Notes: a model not told the origin generated them from the sequence alone. 64,000 nt of DNA from JAFGDI01 sp963662515 (GCA_963662515.1 OY759675.1:806001-870000); one strand, 5' to 3'. Shown: positions 26,343 to 33,885, counted from the first letter of the stretch. Numbers and translations: made by a program.

Positions 26343-26424
26343 TCTACCGCCATTCGGGACAGTCACCGATTTTGTAAGCGAAACTATACCTGGTACCATC
26401 CGGTTGTTATCGGCTAAATTGAAA

Positions 26425-26631
26425 TTACATTCCATCTTCAATTTCAAGGCGTGTCAACAGGTGAAAGTAGTGACATTGCTTATTAGCATTAGTTTTATTA
26501 AGACGCTCTACCTCCAAATTAGCACGCTCTAAAGTTAATACAACTTTCTTCACTGTTATCCTAGACTGAATATCACAGTCATCTAGAAAATCATCGGACC
26601 TAATAATTGCATATACATGTTTTGTAGTCAT
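26425..26631 (-). CDS. candidate immunity protein for toxin tip A
   Basis: A 68-residue protein, MTTKHVYAIIRSDDFLDD onward, whose ATG overlaps the stop codon of the toxin tip by 4 bp (ATGA), the classic toxin-immunity coupling. No family is recognised. The job is inferred only from position and size. The IS4 element lies 70 bp beyond its stop codon. Confidence 0.5.
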   Translation of the reverse strand: MTTKHVYAIIRSDDFLDDCDIQSRITVKKVVLTLERANLEVERLNKTNANKQCHYFHLLTRLEIEDGM

Positions 26632-26894
26632 TTTATTGCTTTAGCTCCTCCCTCAGTTAAATATCCAAGTAATTCTCGAGTATTTGCATGATATACACCA
26701 CCAGTTTTATCGAATATAACATCAGGATTGCCCGTTATACCTTCCTTTATGGCATGTAATCGTTCGCTTGCAAGTTTTGGATCAATACCATGATATTCTT
26801 TTAACCTTCTTGTTACCTCATCCCAGTTTTTGATTGGTTTGTAATCATCTGGGAGTTTGTACACATTCTTCATCGCCTTATTATGCACCAGCAC
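26628..26894 (-). CDS. orphan polymorphic-toxin tip A
   Basis: From the GTG in the HINT-tail motif VLVHNKA the frame gives 88 residues ending in a possible toxin domain (IDPKLASERLHAIKE, VIFDKTGGVYHANTRELLGYL). Upstream in the same frame is the end of a pretoxin-HINT module (KVYNLAVVQYHNYAVTASG), which is cut off by a stop codon right before it. It is therefore a displaced C-terminal tip without the secretion part of the parent toxin. The toxin class is unknown to me. Expression on its own is doubtful. Confidence 0.6.
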   Translation of the reverse strand: MLVHNKAMKNVYKLPDDYKPIKNWDEVTRRLKEYHGIDPKLASERLHAIKEGITGNPDVIFDKTGGVYHANTRELLGYLTEGGAKAIK

Positions 26895-26950
26895 GCCGGA
26901 GGCGGTTACGGCATAATTATGATATTGGACTACGGCGAGGTTGTAAACCT

Positions 26951-27466
26951 TTATTTACATATGCCAAATTTATTTTTTAGAAAACTGATAACTTTTTTCA
27001 TCTCTTCCAACGGACAAGTAGTAAGCTCGTCACATGAAGCTAAGCCATTATCAATCGCATACTGACTTGGGCCATATTTGCAACAATTTTTCATATACGA
27101 TGGATAATCATAATTTGCATATATTTCCTGTAATCGCTCGATTTTATCTTCAGGTGAACTTGTGCTATCGGCAAGAACTATGAGTTCTACCAATAACCAC
27201 TTTTCCAAACATTCATAATCATTATCTATAGTAGAACAAATAAGCTGTTCAAGAAAATATTTTAATTCATCTTCTTTACAATCTTCTGCACCAGCCAAAA
27301 GACTAATATATTTATTGTACTCTCCTGAAGAGTCTTGAAGAGATTTTACTGCAAAGTTTATTATGTCAGACTTTGTTACTAATTTTCTCTCAAAGCCAAC
27401 TAAAAGCACATTCCAATCAATCAGCCCCCAAGCCTCAAGGATCTCAATAGGTTTCTTAAAAAGCAT
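26951..27466 (-). CDS. DUF2247-like immunity protein for toxin tip B
   Basis: A 171-residue acidic protein beginning MLFKKPIEILEAWGLIDW and continuing NVLLVGFERKLVTK, which I recognise as DUF2247, a family found next to polymorphic toxins and considered immunity proteins. Its ATG overlaps the preceding toxin stop codon (TAATG) and has GGAGGT upstream. Its stop codon abuts the repeated HINT tail of tip A. Confidence 0.75.
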   Translation of the reverse strand: MLFKKPIEILEAWGLIDWNVLLVGFERKLVTKSDIINFAVKSLQDSSGEYNKYISLLAGAEDCKEDELKYFLEQLICSTIDNDYECLEKWLLVELIVLADSTSSPEDKIERLQEIYANYDYPSYMKNCCKYGPSQYAIDNGLASCDELTTCPLEEMKKVISFLKNKFGICK

Positions 27467-27798
27467 TATTTACCTCCAGGTAGTTGATTTGGGTATCCTG
27501 TTACATTGCCGTCTGGTATAAATCTTCGATGAGTAACGGCTTGATTGTCAATAATCCACTCGAATAAGCCTGCATTTCCGTTCAAACTTCCTTTAATCTG
27601 ATACAAGTCAGCATTACCAATAACCTTTCCTCCCGGTCCTTTGGTAGGAATCGTGAAATATTGTGCTTCAGGTACGAAATTATCAATAATGCCTGGGAAA
27701 GAATGTTGCACATCTTGTTTGAGAGCACTTCCTATTCTTGGTAATCCTTGAATTGGATTCTCATACGGACTATACAGAGCCTTATTATGCACCAGCAC
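27466..27798 (-). CDS. orphan polymorphic-toxin tip B
   Basis: 110 residues from the GTG in VLVHNKA. After the HINT tail the variable part reads GIIDNFVPEAQYF, IGNADLYQIKGSL, FEWIIDNQAVTHRRFIPDGN and GYPNQLPGG. The THRRFIP and YPNQ pattern looks like a nuclease-type toxin tip, but I cannot assign a family. Upstream, the same frame carries the HINT tail (KVYNLAVVHHNYAVTASG) and then a stop, so no toxin body is attached. DUF2247 follows at once. Confidence 0.6.
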   Translation of the reverse strand: MLVHNKALYSPYENPIQGLPRIGSALKQDVQHSFPGIIDNFVPEAQYFTIPTKGPGGKVIGNADLYQIKGSLNGNAGLFEWIIDNQAVTHRRFIPDGNVTGYPNQLPGGK

Positions 27799-27883
27799 GC
27801 CAGAGGCGGTTACGGCGTAATTATGGTGTACTACGGCGAGGTTGTAAACCTTTATTTTGGCCGGGTTCGTAAGTGTATTTTAA

Positions 27884-28168
27884 TCACTCTCTCAAGGATT
27901 TATTCCAAAAAATGAACTTACTGTAAAGGTTGCCATCAAATACAGGGGCTTTATTGAGACCCATTTCGCAAATCAGATCACACCACTGTTTAAAATTGTA
28001 TCCAGATGGAGCCTGCTTCGTTTTCATCAATTCGATGATAAGGCCTTCAAAAGCCATTTCGTATTCTCCATGTATATAATAATGATCTACTTCACTAATA
28101 GCATCTTCAGATAGAATTCTTCTTGATGCTTCAATAATAATTCCAATTTGATTTTCTAGTGTCATCAT
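27884..28168 (-). CDS. MafI-like immunity protein for EndoU tip C
   Basis: A 94-residue acidic protein. The ATG at 28168, 11 bp after the toxin stop codon, is preferred. The pattern of GLIIELMKTKQAPSGYNFKQWCDLICEMGLNKAPVFDGNLYSKFIFW resembles the MafI family, partners of MafB toxins. That the adjacent toxin looks like EndoU, a known MafB toxin class, strengthens the call. Confidence 0.6.
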   Translation of the reverse strand: MMTLENQIGIIIEASRRILSEDAISEVDHYYIHGEYEMAFEGLIIELMKTKQAPSGYNFKQWCDLICEMGLNKAPVFDGNLYSKFIFWNKSLRE

Positions 28169-28178
28169 TAAATTCCTT

Positions 28179-28532
28179 TTATGGATTTTTAGGTGTATTA
28201 AGAGGGTAGCTTGTAGATATTCGGCCTGGATATGTAGTGTGACTATCTGGATAAAAATCAACTCGAATTTGAACTCCATCTCGAGTTCCGATTGAATATG
28301 GAGAGTCCCATTTTCCAATCCCTCTTATTGCCCCAGGGTCAGTTGCAACATCAGATACGTTATGTAAAATTTCGCCATCACTCCAACTTGCCGGGAATTC
28401 TGTTTTACCCGACATCCCAGCCCCACTTCTGTGGCGGTTCAAGATATGTGTACTTCTAAAATCTGTCAGATCAACAAGATTAGTAGTTGGTTCACTATAT
28501 GGACTATGCAGAGCCTTATTATGCACCAGCAC
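28179..28532 (-). CDS. orphan polymorphic-toxin tip C, EndoU-like nuclease
   Basis: 117 residues from the GTG in VLVHNKA. The domain THILNRHRSGAGMSGKTEF, PASWSDGEILHNVSDVA, GVQIRVDF and a final T-x-YP-x-N-x-PKNP pattern agree with bacterial EndoU ribonucleases, with His in HILNRH and a Ser/Thr-YP strand at the end. The HINT tail KVYNLAVVQYHNYAVTASG precedes it in frame; farther upstream the frame runs into the REP palindrome at 28612 with no toxin body. A MafI-like gene follows. Confidence 0.65.
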   Translation of the reverse strand: MLVHNKALHSPYSEPTTNLVDLTDFRSTHILNRHRSGAGMSGKTEFPASWSDGEILHNVSDVATDPGAIRGIGKWDSPYSIGTRDGVQIRVDFYPDSHTTYPGRISTSYPLNTPKNP

Positions 28533-28600
28533 GCCGGAGGCGGTTACGGCGTAGTTATGATATTGGACTACGGCGAGGTTGTAAACCTTTATTTTGGCCA
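28501..28600 (-). repeat. repeated HINT-tail segment (also at 26875-26953 and 27768-27863)
   Basis: About 80-95 bp encoding KVYNLAVVxxHNYAVTASGV and LVHNKA occurs three times in the same orientation and almost unchanged. These shared segments are natural sites for homologous exchange with a full-length toxin gene elsewhere in the genome. Confidence 0.85.
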
Positions 28601-28611
28601 GGCGGGTGGGA

Positions 28612-28638
28612 AAATAAATGTACTTAGTACATTTATTT
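28612..28638. repeat. REP-like palindrome, 27 bp
   Basis: A perfect dyad with 13-bp arms (AAATAAATGTACT and its complement) around a central T. It lies 115 bp before the RAYT start codon, as expected for a RAYT-associated palindrome. Confidence 0.8.
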
Positions 28639-29137
28639 GTAAGTCTTTTAATAGTATGGTATTATATAAATATATCTGTTGAAAATGCAGATTTTGATAT
28701 TGTGTTTTTTGTTTGGGATTTGACTTTTGTTTTGGTGCTGCCATAAGATTTTTATGCCCAGAACGAAGCGAAAGACAATAGGTGGTTACTTTTATCATGT
28801 TATGAATCGTGCTAATGGCCGGTTGCGGATATTTCAGAAAGAAGGCGATTATATCGCTTTTGAGAATGTTCTGGCTGAAGGGCAGGTTCGTACCGGTATG
28901 CGAATCTGTGGCTATTGCATAATGGGCAATCACTGGCACCTACTGCTCTGGCCCGAAAATGATGGTGACCTGTCGGATTTTATGCATTGGATAACGCTGA
29001 CTCATGCCAGTCGCTATTGTCAATCCCCCATTTTTTGGGCCAGTCATAAGTGTAATAATTTACGATCTCACACATTCACTTAGCTTTTTTTGTTTTGCCC
29101 CCTCGTAAGAGGATGGGGGGCAAAATAATAAAAGCGG

Positions 29138-29935
29138 TCAGCCAACTGCATTCAAATATCGTCCCGGTACTTCATTACCCAGAGATTCATGCGGTCGCTC
29201 ATAATTGTATTCGTATATCCACCTATCGGTTATTTCTCTTACCTCCGACAGGCTGCCAAAGGCATACATATCCAATATCTCCTCCCGATAGGTACGATTG
29301 AATCTTTCGATAAATCCATTCTGGGCTGGTTTGCCCGGCTCTATAAATCCTATGGTCACATTATTCTTCTTTGCCCAGACTGATAAGACTGTCGATATAA
29401 ACTCCGGGCCATTGTCACATCTGAGTTTCTTCGGATATGCACCTGAATGCATTGCCAGGGCTTCCAGGGTTCGGACCACTCGCTCGGAAGTCAGAGAATA
29501 ATCTATCTCTATCGCCAGGCACATACGATTACTGTCATCTATTACATTAAAGGTTCTGAACCTTCTGCCGCTTGTCAGGCTGTCGCTCATAAAGTCTATC
29601 GACCAGCTGCTATTTATCTCCGCTGGAGCTGTTAATGGTTCTGGATTTCTTACCGGAAGACGCTTTTTAGGCCGTTTACGCATATTTAAGCCTTCTTCAC
29701 AATATATACGATATACTCGCTTATGGTTATCTGCTATGCCTTGCTGACGCAATTTACTTAGCAGCTTCTTAAAGCCATATCTGCTATAGCGTACCGCCAG
29801 ATCTTGCAGCATACCTGCTACAAGACTATCATCTTTTAACTTTGGCTCATACTCATACTGGCTTCTGGATATATCCAGTGCCCGGCAGGCGTGGCGTTTA
29901 CTTAATCCGTATTCCGTTACCGCTTCTTGTGCCAA
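29138..29935 (-). CDS. IS3-family transposase OrfB (DDE)
   Basis: A 265-residue integrase-core protein: HTH_21-like start (EYGLSKRHACRALDISRSQY), then rve domain with catalytic SIDFMSD, LRCDNGPEF and NGFIERFNRTYREEIL. Reading probably begins in OrfA and enters this frame by -1 slippage on the A5 run (29964-29968), giving EKNISKPAQRKEL before the first Met. The frame is intact, so the element may still be active. Confidence 0.92.
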   Translation of the reverse strand: MAQEAVTEYGLSKRHACRALDISRSQYEYEPKLKDDSLVAGMLQDLAVRYSRYGFKKLLSKLRQQGIADNHKRVYRIYCEEGLNMRKRPKKRLPVRNPEPLTAPAEINSSWSIDFMSDSLTSGRRFRTFNVIDDSNRMCLAIEIDYSLTSERVVRTLEALAMHSGAYPKKLRCDNGPEFISTVLSVWAKKNNVTIGFIEPGKPAQNGFIERFNRTYREEILDMYAFGSLSEVREITDRWIYEYNYERPHESLGNEVPGRYLNAVG

Positions 29936-29954
29936 CTCCTTCCTTTGAGCTGGC

Positions 29955-30221
29955 TTAGAAATGTTTTTCTATCAGACCTTTTAATGCCCGATTCTCCAGG
30001 CTCAGTTCCGCAAACATCTGCTTCAACCGGCGGTTCTCGTCTTCCAGTTCCTTGAGCTTACGCATATCCGATAATTCCATGCCGCCATACTTACTTCGCC
30101 ATTTATAAATCGCACTCTGCGCTACGCCGTGCTTGCGACATAAATCACTTACCTTTACACCTGATTCCAGCTCTTTTAATACCGAAAATATCTCGCTCTC
30201 ACTAAATCTTGATTTACGCAT
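29955..30221 (-). CDS. IS3-family transposase OrfA
   Basis: An 88-residue HTH_8 protein: MRKSRFSESEIFSVLKELESG, the helix-turn-helix VSDLCRKHGVAQSAIYKWRSKYGG, and a leucine-rich coiled coil (LKELEDENRRLKQMFAELSLEN). It binds the element ends and supplies the N-terminal part of the OrfAB fusion. Its stop codon lies just after the A5 slippage run. Confidence 0.92.
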   Translation of the reverse strand: MRKSRFSESEIFSVLKELESGVKVSDLCRKHGVAQSAIYKWRSKYGGMELSDMRKLKELEDENRRLKQMFAELSLENRALKGLIEKHF

Positions 30222-30790
30222 AAGTTATGCTCTCCATTTGTATCTAACATAGTACCATTATACCATATTATTACTCTTATGCATGGACCTATTTTAGGGG
30301 ATACTTACCCTATCATGTGGCTCATGCCACGGCCGGCATGGGGCACATCTATAAAGGGACATATAAGAGTTTCCCTTTCCAGACTGGCCGCCATTATCTG
30401 CGGATATTGCGTTATGTAGAGGCCAACCCGCTTCGAGCCTCGCTGGTCAGTGAGCCGGGCCAATGGCCCTGGAGTAGCTACCACTTTCACTGCGGGCAGA
30501 GCGTTGCCAAGCCGCTGACTATCTGCCCCAGCCCGATCGAATTGCCCGGCAATTGGCCAGAGCAGGTTCGTACGCCGGTCAGTCGTCACCATGCCGAGCA
30601 AATCGCAATTTCTATTAAAAGAGGCAGTCCGCTGGGTGATTCGGACTGGCAACAGCAAACCGCCGAAATACTAGAGATAAAACCAAGCATGAACCCAGTC
30701 GGTCGCCCCAGAATAATCATCGGGGAATAATCTGCATTTTCGACATATGAAGTAATATAACGCCTCTTTAGTAAATATCTTAAGCGAAAC

Positions 30791-30802
30791 TGTACTTAGT
30801 AC
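30791..30802. repeat. REP-like palindrome at pseudogene breakpoint
   Basis: TGTACTTAGTAC preceded by TTAAGCGAAAC. The thioesterase homology begins 17 bp later. Confidence 0.65.
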
Positions 30803-30818
30803 CTTTTTCGTTGGCTAT

Positions 30819-31076
30819 GCAACAGCCCAACTGACCCGCCCATATTTTTTAAACACTTACGGCAGCGGATGTTGTGATATAAGAGTAACCATTATAGACG
30901 CCCAGAACAAACTCTGTGCCGACTTCGCCGGCCAATACCGCATTCTGCCAGAGCCAAGTGCTTGAACCCAAGCCAAACCAAAATCAGCATTTTCAGCAGA
31001 AGAATTTATATAACATCCTGAAATTAAATATCTTAAACGAAACTGTACTTAGTACATTTAATTGTAATCTCTACGT
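30819..31076 (+). pseudogene. truncated second copy of the thioesterase 3' end
   Basis: 30819-30965 encodes the last ~48 residues of the thioesterase at 24312 (ATAQLTRPYFLNTYGSGCC onward), with a stop at the equivalent place. Similarity continues ~110 bp past the stop, including TTTTCAGCAGAAGAATTT and the REP palindrome at 31044-31056. Several differences are synonymous (for example GACTTC for GACTTT), so this was a functional paralogue before truncation. The 5' half is missing and the break adjoins a REP palindrome. Confidence 0.82.
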
Positions 31077-31185
31077 TACAATAGGTTATCGCCACAACCC
31101 GCAATCAACTAACCATACAATGTGAAATAACTGTAATTAGTACATTTAATTGTAATCATTATTTACTAAAACAATACATTTGTTA

Positions 31186-32124
31186 TCAGGGTGTATTTAG
31201 TTTCCGAAGTTGATTAACCGGAGCGCAATCATCGGTAAGTAACTGGGTGAGTGGGTGGGGTTTGGCGTTGGGGGCAAGCATAGCAGCGATCTGGATAAGG
31301 TTGAATGACAGTTGGAGCTTATTCTGGAGTGTGCTGGTTTTTTGCATTGCCTGCTGAGAGGTTATGGCAGGGCAGTCCGGGCCGGGGGCAACGATAATGG
31401 CATTGCCATTACCGCAATATACCTGAGATTGGTCAAAAACACTGAGGAAGGTCTTAAACTCGGCTTCAAACAGTTGGTTTGGATACCATACATTGGCCAC
31501 TATTACCCCGTCGTCAGTCAGTATCTCCTTTAATTCTTCAAGGAATTCTCTGGTCATCAGGTGGAAGGGGATATAATCACTGGTGAAAGCATCCAGGACA
31601 ATATAATTGTATTTTTGTATAGGTTCCATTCGCTTGAATTTCTTGATGAATATGCGGCCATCACTGATATATACTTTCATATTTTCATCGGGCTGAAACT
31701 TAAAATATTTTGAGGCGATCGGCGGAATCTCCTGATCGATCTCGACAATATCGATTTTAGCCTGTGGAAAATAATATCGCATTTCTCGCGGGATCACGCC
31801 GCCGCCAAGTCCGACAACCAGTATGTTGTTGGGGGCAGAGTTATATAGCAGACCACAAAATGACATAGCGGTATAATCAGATAAGTGAGAGCGGAGGTTT
31901 TCCACATCTACCTGACTTTGTGCACTTTTCTGTTTGCCGAATTTAAGTGTAATAACCGAATCGGATTTATGAACATAAATAGTAGTATAGAGCGAGTTTT
32001 TCATGTGGATGATACCACCATAATTTTGCTCATCAGCCAGGACGCTTGTCGGCAGGGCAACTGAAAAATACAGAGCTAAGCAGAGAATTGTTTTTATGAG
32101 TTGGCTGTTTGAATTAAAGTTCAT
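31186..32124 (-). CDS. spermidine synthase-like methyltransferase-fold protein with signal peptide
   Basis: 312 residues from the ATG at 32124, which overlaps the upstream gene's stop (ATGA). A signal-peptide-like N-terminus (LIKTILCLALYFSVALPTSVLA) precedes a Rossmann domain of the spermidine synthase family: NILVVGLGGGVIPREM, DIVEIDQEI, VYISDGRIFIKKF and YIVLDAFTSDYIPFHL. Predicted export is odd for an aminopropyltransferase. Together with the upstream membrane protein it resembles, as two genes, the fused membrane-anchored spermidine-synthase-like proteins of many bacteria, whose role is poorly known. Confidence 0.8.
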   Translation of the reverse strand: MNFNSNSQLIKTILCLALYFSVALPTSVLADEQNYGGIIHMKNSLYTTIYVHKSDSVITLKFGKQKSAQSQVDVENLRSHLSDYTAMSFCGLLYNSAPNNILVVGLGGGVIPREMRYYFPQAKIDIVEIDQEIPPIASKYFKFQPDENMKVYISDGRIFIKKFKRMEPIQKYNYIVLDAFTSDYIPFHLMTREFLEELKEILTDDGVIVANVWYPNQLFEAEFKTFLSVFDQSQVYCGNGNAIIVAPGPDCPAITSQQAMQKTSTLQNKLQLSFNLIQIAAMLAPNAKPHPLTQLLTDDCAPVNQLRKLNTP

Positions 32125-32783
32125 TTGATATTGCTCCGCAGGTGATGTTGTATGGATGTCAGCAGTACAATGATCCCAAGGACCGATAATATGCCGCCTG
32201 AAACATAGAGCGTGGTTCGCAGTGAATATAATATCAGGTAGAATGCAGTAATCACACATCCTGAGAAGCTTGCCAAGGTAGAGGTGGCCAGGACCAGGCC
32301 GGTGCTGAACCCGGAATTGCCAGTTCTTGCGGTCAACTGAGATACCACTACAGGTGAAACGGTACCAAGCAGTACTGTGGGAATGCCAAAGAGAATAAAG
32401 GCCGCCAGAAGAGATCCCCATTTTTCATCCAGTTGGGAAATTGAGATCGGATCGCAGACCTGCTGGGCTATTGAAGGTATCAAGCATTTCCATAAACCAA
32501 CTGCGATCATGGTGATACCCAGCCATAAAGCGTCCTTAACTCTGGTGCACAGCCAGCCGCCCAGTAAATAGCCTATAGAAAGGCTCAAGAGGAATACGCC
32601 GATAACGCTGCCGGTAACTACGGTTGCGGAACTGCCAAAATAGGGGATCAGGAGGCGTACGCCGAGAATTTCCAGCTGCATCATGAACCAGCCACAGATA
32701 CAAGCTATCAGGACAAGTGCTGTTGCCGGGAGAGTAGGTCGGCCTTTCGGTTGATTATGGGCTTGTGTGTCAGAATCGTTCAT
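32121..32783 (-). CDS. membrane partner of spermidine synthase-like protein
   Basis: A 220-residue protein with about six hydrophobic helices: LVLIACICGWFMMQLEILGVRLL, VVTGSVIGVFLLSLSIGYLLG, ALWLGITMIAVGLW and LLAAFILFGIPTVLLGTVSPVVV among them. The motif ExLGxRLxxPxxGSSxxVxxxxIGxxLxxLxxGYxxGG is the permease-like half of fused spermidine synthase proteins. It is translationally coupled to the downstream catalytic gene. Confidence 0.8.
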   Translation of the reverse strand: MNDSDTQAHNQPKGRPTLPATALVLIACICGWFMMQLEILGVRLLIPYFGSSATVVTGSVIGVFLLSLSIGYLLGGWLCTRVKDALWLGITMIAVGLWKCLIPSIAQQVCDPISISQLDEKWGSLLAAFILFGIPTVLLGTVSPVVVSQLTARTGNSGFSTGLVLATSTLASFSGCVITAFYLILYSLRTTLYVSGGILSVLGIIVLLTSIQHHLRSNIK

Positions 32784-33009
32784 GTAAAGCCTTTAATACA
32801 GTTATGTCACTATTTCGTTTGAAGTTTATGGTAAAGCATAGTTATAACCTGAACGAGGGCTGAGGACACGAATAAAATACGAGGCAAATAACTGTGTACA
32901 AAGTATATTTAGTTGTAAGTTATTCAATTGTAAGGCATTATGTAAATATGGCTATTGAAAGTGCAGATTTGGGTTTGACTTTTGTTTCAGAGATGTCATA
33001 AGATTTGTC

Positions 33010-33567
33010 ATGCCGAGAACAAAGCGAAAGATAATTGAAGTTACTCACAATCAGGCTGGCAAATGGTTAGATGTCCGGAATGCGGCGGTTAAGGGCTGGC
33101 TGAAGTTGGCGGTGATAGTAATCTGTTTTGTGATACCTGGTTTGCTTATATGTTTTGGAGAGGATGCCGGCTTTGTCCCGATCAAGTTCCTCTTTAGCGG
33201 CGGGGCGTTCGGCGAGCGTGGCCTGATAGTAGGTGGTGCGCTGGATCAGCCCAGTTTGGAAAAGGAGATATTTATCTTTGCAGTGTCTCTGATGTTTATT
33301 CTGCCTGCGATGGCTATAGCCCAAAAGCTGAGCCGGACCATCGCCCCGCATTGGCGGAGGCCCATTACTATTGGTTCGTTACTACTTATGGTTCACCCGG
33401 CATCAGTCCTGACAATTTACAGCTACGACATATCCAGATACATACACGCTTACGGTATAACCAAGCAGCGTATGATCGGTCTGGCCATAGCAGCTGCCGG
33501 TTATATCCTGCTGGTATTGTTTGTCCTGTGGCTGTTAAGGTCAAAAAAAACAGCAATGTGCCAATAA
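33010..33567 (+). CDS. membrane protein with RAYT-derived start (gene fusion)
   Basis: 185 residues. The first ~9 (MPRTKRKII) and ~90 bp before the ATG match the start and leader of the RAYT gene at 28754. From VTHNQAGKW on it is an unrelated protein with four hydrophobic segments (LKLAVIVICFVIPGLLICF, IFIFAVSLMFILPAMAI, PITIGSLLLMVHPASVLTI, MIGLAIAAAGYILLVLFVLWLL). I do not recognise the membrane part. The gene may now use a RAYT promoter and ribosome-binding region, or be a decayed remnant. Confidence 0.65.
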   Translation: MPRTKRKIIEVTHNQAGKWLDVRNAAVKGWLKLAVIVICFVIPGLLICFGEDAGFVPIKFLFSGGAFGERGLIVGGALDQPSLEKEIFIFAVSLMFILPAMAIAQKLSRTIAPHWRRPITIGSLLLMVHPASVLTIYSYDISRYIHAYGITKQRMIGLAIAAAGYILLVLFVLWLLRSKKTAMCQ

Positions 33568-33811
33568 CTGATTTTTTTATCTTTCAACTACACTGTTATT
33601 TATGGTCAGCCTGACATTGCTGTCACCTATGCCGGGATTAAATGAAAGTGTACTTAGTATTGTTTTGCTGTCGATTTGGGAAGGTGAATTTGAATGAAAG
33701 CTCATACTAGTCCTTCTATAACCCCTTGAGGGTTATAAATCGTAAAATATGTATAAGCGACTTATTATCTGACCATGCTTAACTCTTCGTGAGACAAGAG
33801 TTAAAAAAAAT

Positions 33812-33885
33812 CGGGGAAACAGGATTTGAACCTGCGACCCCCTGCTCCCAAAGCAGGTGCTCTAGCCAAGCTGAGCTACTCCCCG
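33812..33885 (-). tRNA. tRNA-Pro (anticodon TGG)
   Basis: A full cloverleaf on the minus strand: acceptor CGGGGAG/TTCCCCG, D-arm GCTC...GAGC, anticodon arm CCTGC-TTTGGGA-GCAGG, T-arm GCAGG-TTCAAAT-CCTGT. CCA is not encoded. A T-run follows directly. Confidence 0.95.

Larger units (their letters stand above)
24858..26366 (+). mobile_element. IS4-family insertion sequence with target duplication
   Basis: The element proper is 24869-26355 (1487 bp), ending in perfect 18-bp inverted repeats GAATGGCGGTAGATTAAG. It is flanked by an 11-bp direct repeat GGGACAGTCAC (24858-24868 and 26356-26366), the length expected for IS4-family target duplications. It encodes one intact DDE transposase. Exact repeats and an intact gene suggest recent insertion. 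Confidence 0.93.
29018..30310 (-). mobile_element. IS3-family insertion sequence inside RAYT
   Basis: About 1290 bp carrying orfA and orfB on the minus strand. It is flanked by a 3-bp TAT direct repeat (29015-29017 and 30311-30313), typical of IS3. The ends are imperfect inverted repeats (left TGTCAATCCCCC..., right complement containing TATCCCC and CATAAG-GTAATAAT). The right end could differ by a few bases. Confidence 0.87.
28754..30730 (+). pseudogene. REP-associated tyrosine transposase (RAYT), split by an IS3-family element
   Basis: Exon-like halves 28754-29017 and 30314-30730 rejoin in frame when the insertion and one copy of the TAT target are removed, giving THASRY-HVAHATAGMGH across the junction. 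The first half has MPRTKRKTIGGYFYHVMNRAN and the HUH motif MGNHWHLLLWP. The second half has GHIYKGTYKSFP, LRYVEANPLRASLV and WPWSSYHFH. RAYTs are Y1 transposases of the Transposase_17 family that act on REP palindromes; several such palindromes surround it. The interrupted gene cannot make an active enzyme. Confidence 0.9.

Noticed and set aside
24582..31076. Possibility that the 24.8-31 kb island is an integrase-type genomic island
   Set aside because: No integrase gene and no tRNA attachment site were found; the flanking repeats are diverged gene ends rather than clean att sites.
33719..33737. Hairpin ATAACCC-CTTGA-GGGTTAT downstream of the RAYT-fused membrane gene
   Set aside because: No T-run follows and the stem is short; not enough to call a terminator.
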